The notes under the pieces: model-generated
The model's database searches: none
The model's input: only the letters and a program-made list of their open reading frames with translations
What the model was told of the DNA's origin: nothing
Part shown: positions 1 to 7,105 of the stretch, piece after piece
How positions within the stretch are numbered: position 1 is the first letter of the stretch
How the letters are laid out: each line of letters begins with the position of its first letter
DNA from: Kosmotogaceae bacterium UBA1373
Lineage (GTDB): Bacteria > Thermotogota > Thermotogae > Petrotogales > Kosmotogaceae
Direction of reading: 5' to 3'
Assembly: GCA_002305955.1 (NCBI GenBank)
Contig: DBRH01000029.1
Coordinates: 43,971 to 73,451, forward strand
DNA length: 29,481 bases
Made by a program: the position numbers and the translations under genes

Positions 1-264
1 GAGATACTCCCCGAAGTGATCGAGAGAAAGTGTTCGCCAGCTTCCATAGTCAAAGAGAAGGGGCTCGAGCAGATAAACGACGACGGTGTTATCGAAACGG
101 CAATTAGAGAAGCCATGGAAAGCAACCCAAAGGCCGTCCAGCAATTCAGGGAAGGCAAAGAGGGCGTTCTCGGTTACTTCGTGGGCGCGGTTATGAAGGC
201 GACACGGGGGAAGGCCAACCCCGCGAGGGTAAATGAAATGGCGAGGAGGTTGCTCAAGGATTGA
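1..264 (+). CDS. gatB: Aspartyl/glutamyl-tRNA(Asn/Gln) amidotransferase subunit B, C-terminal fragment
   Basis: Only the last 87 codons are inside the window; the reading frame is open from base 1, so the gene starts upstream. The visible part is the helical GatB/YqeY tail, which holds the tRNA in the GatCAB amidotransferase. It shows the family's closing pattern: an alternation of short helices, the stretch VLGYFVGAVMKATRGKANP, then an N-E-hydrophobic helix ending in LLKD. GatCAB converts Glu-tRNA(Gln) or Asp-tRNA(Asn) to the amidated forms using ammonia passed from GatA. The TGA stop overlaps the TTG start of the next gene (TTGA), so the two are probably translationally coupled. The catalytic kinase-like domain of GatB cannot be assessed here. 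Identification rests on recognising the tail domain. Confidence 0.9.
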   Translation, partial: EILPEVIERKCSPASIVKEKGLEQINDDGVIETAIREAMESNPKAVQQFREGKEGVLGYFVGAVMKATRGKANPARVNEMARRLLKD

Positions 265-1082
265 AAAAGACGGTTTGTTTCCTTATTGTGATACTTGTAT
301 GCTCGCTGTCGCTTTCCCAGACACAGATACAGTTCACCAACAGGGGATGGAGCCTTTCTACGGATATAAAAGCCTACGAGAACTTCCACCTGACACTCGC
401 GCTGGCTTCTGGGATGCCTTACGTCGGGATCACCTACAAAGATCACTGGGAGGAGTTTTCGAGCGGTTTCTTGAAGATGAAAATCAGAGACGGCGATTTT
501 CGCGGCTCGATCCTCGCGAGCCACGAAGGATTATACGTGGGGGCGAGGTACGTCTCCAACACCAACCAGATTCCGGTCTTTTCGCACAGCCTTCTGGAAC
601 TCGAGCTCTCCTCGCTGGGGGACAGGAGGTATCTGGTCCGCAACTGGTTCAGACTACCTCTGGGCCAGATAAACGGCGGTCTCAGCACGTTCATATACAG
701 AGTCGATGATTTCGCCTTCAACGATATCGGGCTCTATCTCTACGCGAAGGAATTCGAAAGGAGTCTCCGCCTGCGAAATGCCGAAACGAACGTGGTGGTG
801 ACCGTGGATTTGAAGACGAACGATTCGCTGGGTGAGATGGGTTACGGCTTCGGAGTCGGCATGAATTATATGAGCTTCGACCTGGGCGCCGCCTTTTCGG
901 GGAATTTCATCGTTCCTGCGGGCGATTTGAAGCTGGTTCTCTCACCAATGATCATGGTAAGCCTCAGAGGAATTGACGCCCAGTTGCTGATATCTAAACT
1001 GGGAAGCGACGACTCGGTGTACGCCGGAATTTCGATCACCAATTTCAAACTCAACGGGGTTTTCATGAGGCTCATATTCTGA
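261..1082 (+). CDS. Secreted protein, possible outer-membrane (toga) beta-barrel
   Basis: A 273-residue protein that I do not recognise by name. It starts with TTG (overlapping the gatB stop), with a GGAGG sequence about 11 bases upstream. Residues 1-19 are a signal peptide: Lys-Lys, a hydrophobic core (VCFLIVILVCSLSL), then SLSQ as a likely cleavage zone. The mature part is rich in alternating polar and hydrophobic residues, glycines and aromatics, and has no cysteine pattern or enzyme motif. The chain ends in an amphipathic strand terminating in Phe (GVFMRLIF), the typical last strand of outer-membrane barrels recognised by BamA. This suggests, without proof, a small barrel in the outer sheath. 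It lies between gatB and hemW, with TGATG overlap to hemW, and nothing in that context points to a function. Confidence 0.65.
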   Translation: MKKTVCFLIVILVCSLSLSQTQIQFTNRGWSLSTDIKAYENFHLTLALASGMPYVGITYKDHWEEFSSGFLKMKIRDGDFRGSILASHEGLYVGARYVSNTNQIPVFSHSLLELELSSLGDRRYLVRNWFRLPLGQINGGLSTFIYRVDDFAFNDIGLYLYAKEFERSLRLRNAETNVVVTVDLKTNDSLGEMGYGFGVGMNYMSFDLGAAFSGNFIVPAGDLKLVLSPMIMVSLRGIDAQLLISKLGSDDSVYAGISITNFKLNGVFMRLIF

Positions 1083-2248
1083 TGTACGCCGGGGTGTATC
1101 TTCATCTCCCCTTCTGTGCCAGACGGTGTGCATACTGCGATTTTTGTACGTTACAGCTTGACGAAACCTCTCTGAAGAAGTACCATGCAGCGCTGAAGAG
1201 TGAGATAGAGCTCTTTTCCGACGGCGCCGCGGTCGATACGCTTTATTTCGGCGGCGGTTCCCCTTCGCTCTATCCGCTCGATCTGTTGCAGGAGCTGCTT
1301 GATACTCTCCGTTCCCGGTTCAGGTTCGAATTGCGCGAGGCCACGCTGGAAGCCAACCCCTGGGAATTGACGTTCGAAAGACTGGAGAGATGGAAAAAGC
1401 TCGGGGTGAACAGACTCTCGGTCGGTCTTCAGTCAAGCGATGGAGAGATCCTTAAGACAGTCAACAGACCGGTACCTCCTGATCTGTTTGAGAGACTGGA
1501 AATGGCGGTCGATCTCTTCGATAATGTAAACTTCGATTTCATACTGGGATTGCCCGGAGAAAACCGCAAAAACGTAGAAAACAATCTTAAATTGATAGAA
1601 AGGCTGAAGCCGGCTCATATTTCCTATTATATGTTCGATAGTGACCATGAGACCGATTTGATGGCATCGGTTAAGAATGATATCATAGAGTTGCCCGACA
1701 AAGACACGCTCGAGAAGCTGCATGATTTTATCGTTTTATCTCTGAAAGAGCTTGGGTTAACCAGATATGAAATATCTTCGTGGTCGAAAGGCAGGATGTC
1801 GTTACACAATTTGAAATACTGGAAAAGCGGAGACTACAAGGGTTTCGGAGTCTCTGCCGGCAGCCACGAAGGCACTACCAGAAGTGTGAACTGCGACTCT
1901 CTGGACCAATACATCGACTCCATAGTCGCTGGCAAACGTCCTTTGGCTTATATACGGGAGAATACACCGCTTGAAGAGCTCTTCGAAACGCTCTTCATGG
2001 GATTGAGGCTGATTGACGGTTTGACTCTATCGGCGGAGATCTTCCCGGCCGACCTGTTGGAGAGAAGTGTAGAAAGAATCGCATCGGTCCTTGGAGAGTT
2101 CCTGGTTGTCAATGGATACAGGCTCAGTTTGAATGACTACGGACTGGATATGTCGAGGCTAGTTTTCGAGAGATTGGTCGGTATAATGGAAGAGATGGAG
2201 AGCCTTCTCCCTTCCAGAGCGACAGTCGAGAAGCAAAAAAATACGTAG
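1082..2248 (+). CDS. hemW: HemW-like radical SAM protein (coproporphyrinogen III oxidase family)
   Basis: A 388-residue radical SAM protein of the HemN/HemW family, of usual HemW length. The 4Fe-4S site is at residues 12-22, CARRCAYCDFC. This is the C-x3-C-x2-C-x-C pattern of HemW, which differs from true HemN by the fourth cysteine spacing. GGGSPSLY (about residues 58-65) is the SAM-binding glycine motif, and NRLSVGLQS (about 109-117) is the conserved family strand. HemW is regarded as a heme chaperone and not as an oxidase. In a fermentative bacterium without visible heme synthesis genes its substrate is uncertain. The ATG overlaps the preceding stop (TGATG), indicating coupling. Family assignment is firm; the biological role is inferred. 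Confidence 0.9.
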   Translation: MYAGVYLHLPFCARRCAYCDFCTLQLDETSLKKYHAALKSEIELFSDGAAVDTLYFGGGSPSLYPLDLLQELLDTLRSRFRFELREATLEANPWELTFERLERWKKLGVNRLSVGLQSSDGEILKTVNRPVPPDLFERLEMAVDLFDNVNFDFILGLPGENRKNVENNLKLIERLKPAHISYYMFDSDHETDLMASVKNDIIELPDKDTLEKLHDFIVLSLKELGLTRYEISSWSKGRMSLHNLKYWKSGDYKGFGVSAGSHEGTTRSVNCDSLDQYIDSIVAGKRPLAYIRENTPLEELFETLFMGLRLIDGLTLSAEIFPADLLERSVERIASVLGEFLVVNGYRLSLNDYGLDMSRLVFERLVGIMEEMESLLPSRATVEKQKNT

Positions 2249-2270
2249 AATCACCGAAAGGACTTATGAA

Positions 2271-2774
2271 ATGTCTGGCGAAGAACTCGAAAAGTTTCTT
2301 AACGGCTTCAAGACGCATAAATCCAAGACACCTTCGGAAAGCTGGGATTCATATTTCATGAAGCTCGCCTACCAGGTGAGAGAGAGGTCGAGCTGCCACC
2401 ACAGAAAAGTGGGCGCCCTGATAGTGCGCGAGAACAGGATACTGGCGACGGGCTACAACCAGCCCCCGTCGGGTTTTCCTCACTGCGACGAGACCGAATG
2501 TATAAGAGACGCGCTGAACATACCGTCCGGACAGAATCAGGAGTTGTGTTACGCCGCCCACGCCGAGCAGAACGCCCTCTCGCAGGCCGCGCGTTTTGGA
2601 ATAGCCACCAACGGTTCTACCATATACGTTACACACAGACCTTGTTCGATCTGCGCAAGACTGATAATTAACGCAGGCATCAAGAGGGTGGTATTCGGGG
2701 AAGGCTACCCCGACCCGCTCACGGAATTCATGTTCGATAGGACAGGAGTCATAATGATAAATTACTCAATGTGA
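2271..2774 (+). CDS. Deoxycytidylate (dCMP) deaminase family protein
   Basis: A 167-residue zinc-dependent deaminase of the ComEB/dCMP deaminase group, which turns dCMP into dUMP for thymidylate synthesis. Zinc and catalytic residues are visible: His97-Ala-Glu99 (HAEQ) supplies one zinc ligand and the catalytic glutamate, and Pro124-Cys125-Ser-Ile-Cys128 supplies the other two ligands. Additional cysteines and histidines in residues 42-94 (CHH, HCDETEC, C93) are typical of the dCMP deaminase insert, which can carry a second zinc. A GAAAGGA Shine-Dalgarno 8 bases upstream supports the ATG at 2271; the ATG five bases earlier is in another frame. A ribonucleoside or tRNA-editing substrate is less likely given the insert. 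It sits 13 bases upstream of the oxidoreductase genes. Confidence 0.88.
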   Translation: MSGEELEKFLNGFKTHKSKTPSESWDSYFMKLAYQVRERSSCHHRKVGALIVRENRILATGYNQPPSGFPHCDETECIRDALNIPSGQNQELCYAAHAEQNALSQAARFGIATNGSTIYVTHRPCSICARLIINAGIKRVVFGEGYPDPLTEFMFDRTGVIMINYSM

Positions 2775-2787
2775 AAGGGAGGAAATC

Positions 2788-3624
2788 ATGGCTGTCTCCA
2801 GACTTACGAAGTATTTAAGGCAGGATCGAATGCCCCACGTGTGGTGTCCCGGGTGTGGAAACGGTGTCATCATGAAGGCATTCGTCGATGCGGTGGACAG
2901 GGAGTCGCTCGACCCCGATAGAATCGCCGTAGTTTCGGGAATAGGTTGTTCTTCACGGGTAACCGGTTATCTGAACTTCAATACGATGCACACACTTCAC
3001 GGCAGAGCCGTTGCCTTCGCCACGGGCGTGAAGCTGGCCCGGCCCGAATTCAACGTTATTGTCATGGGCGGCGATGGAGATATGATGGCCATAGGCGGAA
3101 ATCACTTCATACACGCCTGCAGGAGAAACATGGATATAACTACCATAGTATTCAACAACAACATTTATGGAATGACGGGCGGCCAGTACTCTCCAACTAC
3201 GCCAACGGAGAAGATAGCCTCAACCTCGCCCTACGGAAACGTCGAAAACTCCTTTGACATAGTGAAGGTTGCCATGGCCGCCGGGGCGACTTACGTGGCC
3301 CGTTCCACGGTTATTCACTACGCACAGGCCGTTCAATTCATACGGAACGGATTGAAACACAAGGGAATGGCCGTCATCGAGATCATGACGAACTGTCATA
3401 CTTATTACGGAAGGTACAACAGCCTCTCCAAACCTCAGGATATGCTGAACTATTTCAAAACCAACACGATCCAGCTTGCCAAAGCCAAAACCATGAGCCC
3501 GGAAGAGATCGGGGATAAAATCGTTGCCGGTGAATTTGTGAACGTAGACACTGAAACGTACATAGACAGGTACGAAAAGATGAGAGAAAAAGCGCTCGCG
3601 GCCGAGGGTGGTGAAAGAGAATGA
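2788..3624 (+). CDS. korB: 2-oxoacid:ferredoxin oxidoreductase, beta (thiamine diphosphate) subunit
   Basis: A 278-residue beta subunit of the KorB type. It carries thiamine diphosphate and a 4Fe-4S cluster for CoA-dependent oxidative decarboxylation of a 2-oxoacid with reduction of ferredoxin. Visible motifs are C20-P-G-C23-G-N-G and C54 (GIGCSSR) for the cluster, with a later conserved Cys in TNCHTYYGR near residue 210. GGDGDMMAIGGNH (about 94-106) and NNNIYGMTGGQ provide the thiamine diphosphate and magnesium site. A strong GGGAGGA lies just upstream of the ATG. It overlaps the gamma subunit by 4 bases. The alpha subunit that binds the 2-oxoacid and the ferredoxin-like delta subunit are not next to it; a deaminase gene takes the usual upstream place. 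The substrate (2-oxoglutarate or another 2-oxoacid) cannot be told from the sequence. Confidence 0.9.
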   Translation: MAVSRLTKYLRQDRMPHVWCPGCGNGVIMKAFVDAVDRESLDPDRIAVVSGIGCSSRVTGYLNFNTMHTLHGRAVAFATGVKLARPEFNVIVMGGDGDMMAIGGNHFIHACRRNMDITTIVFNNNIYGMTGGQYSPTTPTEKIASTSPYGNVENSFDIVKVAMAAGATYVARSTVIHYAQAVQFIRNGLKHKGMAVIEIMTNCHTYYGRYNSLSKPQDMLNYFKTNTIQLAKAKTMSPEEIGDKIVAGEFVNVDTETYIDRYEKMREKALAAEGGERE

Positions 3625-4232
3625 AGAAGGCATTTCCTCAACCCCATACCGTGAGGATTTCTGGAATAGGCGGCCAGGGGAACGTCCTGATGGGCATTAT
3701 CCTGGCGGAGGCTCTTCTAGACCAGGGAAGCTGGGTGGTACAGACCCAGTCTTTCGGCGCACAGGTGCGCGGCGGACTTTCATACTGCGACGTTCTTTTC
3801 AACACCGAACCGATCGACTACCCGAGGGCCCACTCCTTCGAAGTCATATACTCGATGCACCAGATGGCCGTCAACGCGCATGTCCCTCTACTGCACATGA
3901 ATGGAATATTGATAATCGATTCTACTCAGGTCAAATCGATCCCCAAAGAGGGAGCTAGGATGACCAGGAAGATCATTTCCAAACCGGTCACCGAACTCAC
4001 AGAAGGTAAGTTCGGAACATCCCTTCCGGCAAATATGGTCGGACTCGGCCTGATAGCAAGGGCCGGAAACTTCGTTACCACCCAGGCTCTCAAGGTGGCC
4101 ATGTCAAAACATATAAAGGCCAAGTACGTCGATATGAATTCCCAGGCTATAGATTTCGGTTATTCGCTTATAGAGAGATCCTACAACCTCAGAAGCGAGA
4201 GAATCGACTCTGTGGGCCGGGGATTTGAATGA
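3621..4232 (+). CDS. korC: 2-oxoacid:ferredoxin oxidoreductase, gamma subunit
   Basis: A 203-residue gamma subunit of the pyruvate/ketoisovalerate/2-oxoglutarate ferredoxin oxidoreductase family. The N-terminal VRISGIGGQGNVLMG is the hallmark glycine-rich motif of this domain. TQSFGAQVRGG and a Glu-Leu-containing central region (VTELTEGKFGT) follow the family pattern. The length of about 200 residues is standard for an independent gamma chain. It is coupled to the beta gene through ATGA and to the downstream kinase gene through another ATGA. With beta it would make an incomplete enzyme unless alpha is supplied from elsewhere. Confidence 0.9.
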   Translation: MKKAFPQPHTVRISGIGGQGNVLMGIILAEALLDQGSWVVQTQSFGAQVRGGLSYCDVLFNTEPIDYPRAHSFEVIYSMHQMAVNAHVPLLHMNGILIIDSTQVKSIPKEGARMTRKIISKPVTELTEGKFGTSLPANMVGLGLIARAGNFVTTQALKVAMSKHIKAKYVDMNSQAIDFGYSLIERSYNLRSERIDSVGRGFE

Positions 4233-4666
4233 GGAAGTTTCTAAAAAGTTTGCACCACGCGGCAAATGGCCTGGGTTATTTGCTGAAAGAGAGGAACTTT
4301 AGAATACAGCTGGTCTTCGGCGGCGCCGTTCTAACGATCGGAGCCCTGATCCGGCTGGAGAGACAGGATTTTTTGTGGCTGCTGTTTTGCACCTTTATGG
4401 TTGTAATACTGGAGGCCGTTAACACCGTTGTAGAAAAGATCGCGGATATTCTTCACCCGTATTACGATGAACGCGTAAAGGTCCTGAAAGACGTAGCGGC
4501 GGCGATAGTACTGATGGGATCGGCGATGTCGGTACTCATAGGTCTTTCAATTTTGATCAAAGAAATTTTCGATTTGCATTTTGCCGTTGGTATTCTTTTT
4601 GGTATAATAATTGTGGTTTTCTTCTTTTCTTTTGGCCTTTTTAGAGTTGGAGGTGGCAAGGAATGA
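4229..4666 (+). CDS. dgkA: Undecaprenol/diacylglycerol kinase (DgkA family), membrane
   Basis: A 145-residue integral membrane lipid kinase. The family signature is present: E-A-V-N-T-V-V-E-K near residue 63, corresponding to the E-x-x-N-T-x-x-E active-site helix, and K-D-V-A-A-A near residue 85, in the next helix. Gram-positive-type relatives phosphorylate undecaprenol for cell-wall lipid carrier recycling, while the proteobacterial form acts on diacylglycerol. The adjacent cell-wall peptidase gene favours the undecaprenol role, by inference. Three helices (about 28-45, 47-67, 88-108) match the family, and an additional C-terminal hydrophobic segment (about 116-138, with a run of Phe) makes it about 20 residues longer than usual. 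It overlaps korC and the peptidase gene by 4 bases each. Confidence 0.85.
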   Translation: MRKFLKSLHHAANGLGYLLKERNFRIQLVFGGAVLTIGALIRLERQDFLWLLFCTFMVVILEAVNTVVEKIADILHPYYDERVKVLKDVAAAIVLMGSAMSVLIGLSILIKEIFDLHFAVGILFGIIIVVFFFSFGLFRVGGGKE

Positions 4667-5511
4667 ACCGTCGGGTCATTCTAGTTCTTCTTTTCGTGTC
4701 TTTGCTATTAGTGACTCGTAGCTTTGCTTATTTTCTCGTCACTTACGTGGTGAGGTCGGGCGATTCGATTCACACTATCTCCAGGGAGCTCGGAGTGAGC
4801 ATGTCAACCATAATCGACTTCAACAATCTGAGCGATCCCAACAACATCAAAGCCGGCGACAGGTTGAAACTGCCTCAACCCGACGGTTTGATTTACGAAG
4901 TTCAATCGGGAGATACAATAGACGGTATCGCGAAGTTGTTCTTCGCTCCCGTCAAGGAGCTTCTATCGGCGAACAACCTCAACTCTAGTTCGCTGATAAG
5001 CCCGGGACAGCGAATCTTCGTTCCTATGACTCTAATAAATATGTATCAATACGTTCCACACACCACCCCGTATAGATGGCCCGTTTACGGGGTTATTTCT
5101 TCCTCGTACGGCTGGCGTACCCACCCGGTGAACGGAGGAGCCTCCTTCCATGGCGGGCTGGACATTGCCGCTCCGCAGGGAACGCCTATATTCGCGGCTT
5201 CAAAAGGCGTGGTCATCGCCGCCGGTGTCAACGGAGGTTACGGCAACGCCGTGGATATACAGCACGATAACGGTTACGTCACCCGCTATGGACACATGAG
5301 CAAGATATCTGTCTATGTGGGACAGAGGGTCGATGCCGGTTCTCTGATAGGCCGTGTCGGAAGCACGGGAGTGTCTACCGGTCCGCACGTTCACTTCGAG
5401 GTGAAGGACCCGAAGATGAACACGCTCGATCCGCTTTCTATGTTGCCTACCCGCGACCTCATGTACGTCATAAGGAGAGAAGACGACGGAACGGCTGCCG
5501 GAGGAAAATGA
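4663..5511 (+). CDS. Secreted LysM-LysM-M23 peptidoglycan endopeptidase
   Basis: A 282-residue exported cell-wall hydrolase. Residues 1-23 are a signal peptide or anchor (Arg-Arg followed by VILVLLFVSLLLV). Two LysM peptidoglycan-binding repeats follow, at about 28-70 (YVVRSGDSIHTISRELGV) and 77-120 (YEVQSGDTIDGIAKLF). The M23 domain fills about 140-265 with the zinc ligands in HGGLD (first His and Asp), the catalytic region GHMS, and the final HVHFEV. All metal and catalytic positions look intact. The enzyme would cut peptide cross-links in the murein outside the membrane. ATGA overlaps join it to the lipid kinase before and the DUF523 gene after. Confidence 0.92.
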   Translation: MNRRVILVLLFVSLLLVTRSFAYFLVTYVVRSGDSIHTISRELGVSMSTIIDFNNLSDPNNIKAGDRLKLPQPDGLIYEVQSGDTIDGIAKLFFAPVKELLSANNLNSSSLISPGQRIFVPMTLINMYQYVPHTTPYRWPVYGVISSSYGWRTHPVNGGASFHGGLDIAAPQGTPIFAASKGVVIAAGVNGGYGNAVDIQHDNGYVTRYGHMSKISVYVGQRVDAGSLIGRVGSTGVSTGPHVHFEVKDPKMNTLDPLSMLPTRDLMYVIRREDDGTAAGGK

Positions 5512-5960
5512 ACAGGATAATCGTAAGTGCCTGTCTGGTCGGAATTAACTGTACCTATCGTGGAGATAACAACCTGTCCCTTGAGCTCCTGAGGCTTGTG
5601 GACAGGTTTATTTTGTTCCCGGTCTGTCCCGAACAGCTGGGTGGACTTCCCACGCCAAGATCGAAGGCCGAGATCACCGTCTCGAACGACTGGACGACGA
5701 GAAGAATCGTTATCGACCAGTTCGGCCACGATGTAACCGCTCAGTTCCACAGGGGCGCCGAAGAGGTTCTGAAGATAGCCAGATTTTGCGGCACCGGCAT
5801 TGCGGTCCTGAAATCGAAAAGCCCCTCGTGCGGATGCAGAGGGATATACGACGGCACCTTCAGCGGCGTGACGGTAGATGGAATGGGAATAACAGCGGAG
5901 CTTCTCTTGAAGAACGGTATCGAAGTTTATCCGGAATCCGAGATCAACTTCTTACTTTAG
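5508..5960 (+). CDS. DUF523 family protein
   Basis: A 150-residue protein of the DUF523 (YbbK-like) family, whose biochemical function I do not know to be established. The family markers are all present: SACLVGINCTYRG at the N-terminus, PVCPEQLGGLPTPRSKAEI near residues 38-56, and KSKSPSCGC near 105. The repeated conserved cysteines suggest a metal or cluster site, but this is inference. It begins on an ATGA overlap with the peptidase gene. Its last 17 bases overlap the end of the convergent minus-strand gene. It is the last gene of the plus-strand run. Confidence 0.88.
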   Translation: MNRIIVSACLVGINCTYRGDNNLSLELLRLVDRFILFPVCPEQLGGLPTPRSKAEITVSNDWTTRRIVIDQFGHDVTAQFHRGAEEVLKIARFCGTGIAVLKSKSPSCGCRGIYDGTFSGVTVDGMGITAELLLKNGIEVYPESEINFLL

Positions 5961-6534
5961 GATCGAAGAGTCCTGTCAAAATTATCTCTTCGGTCTTTTT
6001 TTCGAGAACCGCCGGCGACTTTACCAGAACTACCCACCTGTCCTTTTGCCACAGAAGTGTCTCATCCTTTCCGCCGAACCTGATTATGCGGGCGTAGAAG
6101 TACCCGGCCTTCTTTATTCGCCCCCTCTCCCTGGTCATCACGGAGCCTTCGATCATGTAGAGCCGTTCCCAGGTCTCTTTCGCCTGGGTTACACTGCCGC
6201 TATTCCAGACAAAAACCTTTATGACGTTCGAACCGGAATCCAGGTCGAGAAGATACCCGCGAACCGAGTCATCGTAATCCGGGTAAGTCACCTGATGAAT
6301 TATTCCCTTCTCATCTTCATAAGCGATGCCGTTGGCAAGTCCCTGGTCGGGTGGATACTCCGCCTCCCCGAGAAACGAGAAATGCTCGGCGTTGAAAAGC
6401 AGTTCGTCCAGAGATACATCGGTCGGTACGACCACTTTCACACTGTATTTGGAGGCGAAATACGCCACAAAAGAAATCAAGGCGATAATGAAGACGAAGG
6501 TGAATATCGCTCTGTTCGGAAGTCTCCTCTTCAA
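5944..6534 (-). CDS. Membrane-anchored protein of unknown function
   Basis: I do not recognise this family. The N-terminus has basic residues (KRRLPNR) and one transmembrane helix (IFTFVFIIALISFVAYFA), followed by an extracytoplasmic domain of about 160 residues. That domain is rich in acidic and aromatic residues (for example GIIHQVTYPDYDDSVRG) and has no cysteine. I prefer the TTG at 6534 because GGAGG lies 8 bases upstream; an ATG at 6549 (five codons longer) lacks a good ribosome site. It follows the sodium-pump cluster on the same strand after a gap of about 90 bases that holds two short hairpins without a T tract, so co-transcription is possible but unproven. Its 3' end overlaps the DUF523 gene and hosts a terminator for the other strand. 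Confidence 0.6.
   Translation of the reverse strand: MKRRLPNRAIFTFVFIIALISFVAYFASKYSVKVVVPTDVSLDELLFNAEHFSFLGEAEYPPDQGLANGIAYEDEKGIIHQVTYPDYDDSVRGYLLDLDSGSNVIKVFVWNSGSVTQAKETWERLYMIEGSVMTRERGRIKKAGYFYARIIRFGGKDETLLWQKDRWVVLVKSPAVLEKKTEEIILTGLFDPKVRS
5964..6002 (+). terminator. Candidate intrinsic terminator inside the opposing gene
   Basis: Four bases after the DUF523 stop, CGAAGAG (5964-5970) can pair with CTCTTCG (5986-5992) across a 15-base loop. After a G-T-C, seven T residues follow (5996-6002). This would end the plus-strand operon within the 3' coding region of the convergent gene. The 7-bp stem and long loop make it modest in strength. Confidence 0.45.
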
Positions 6535-6627
6535 AACACTATCCTCCATACATCGTTCACCGCCTCGTCGAGGCTCGGACTTAGAGGTAAGGTGTATTCC
6601 GTCTTCTCGCGACGGGCGGTGGGGGTA

Positions 6628-7086
6628 TCAAATCAATTCGAGAAACTTAGCCACCTCTTCAGGATCGAGCCTGTATAGCGATCCCTTGCCCTGGTAGAAG
6701 CCGTGCTCCCTTATGAGATGGATTGATATGGGAGTGTAGTCGATATCCTTTTTCAAGGCCATGCTCCGCACGTTGACGTTGACCTTCTTGGATAGATTCC
6801 CATGTCTGAAGGGGCATGGAACATAGCCCCTGCTCTCGTCAACTATCACGACAAAACGGTTGTCAACTACAATGGGAGAGCCGAAGCCCTTCTCACCCTG
6901 TCGCATCAGCATTTCGAGCTTGTCGGCTATTATTTCGTTGGTAAGTCCCAATTCGCTGATCTTCTGTTCATCTTCCCGGATTATATCTATCAGGTTTCTC
7001 TCGTCGCTGCCGAGGAAGCCCGGCCCGGTTATCTGCCCGGCCTTCATGTTTTCCTGAACTTTACCCAGGTCTGGAGTCTGCTTCAT
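6628..7086 (-). CDS. Conserved-looking small soluble protein at the end of the NQR-like cluster
   Basis: A 152-residue protein that I cannot assign. The start is ATG at 7086, preceded by a run of seven G and GGTG a few bases away; a longer frame to 7158 runs into the upstream gene and is not supported. It has no membrane segment. The first half is acidic and helical (for example SDERNLIDIIREDEQKISEL), and the second half contains VVDNRFVVIVDES, a short CPFRHG motif and a C-terminal DPEEVAKFLELI. It begins 19 bases after the nqrF stop, so it is very likely translated from the same message. That position suggests a regulatory, assembly or accessory role for the pump, by context only. Confidence 0.65.
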   Translation of the reverse strand: MKQTPDLGKVQENMKAGQITGPGFLGSDERNLIDIIREDEQKISELGLTNEIIADKLEMLMRQGEKGFGSPIVVDNRFVVIVDESRGYVPCPFRHGNLSKKVNVNVRSMALKKDIDYTPISIHLIREHGFYQGKGSLYRLDPEEVAKFLELI

Positions 7087-7105
7087 ATAATCACCCCCCC
7101 GCGAT

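Noticed and set aside
6535..6627. Terminator between the 152-residue gene and the membrane-anchored gene
   Set aside because: Two short hairpins (CCGTC/GACGG and GCCTC/GAGGC) can form on the minus strand, but neither is followed by a T tract.
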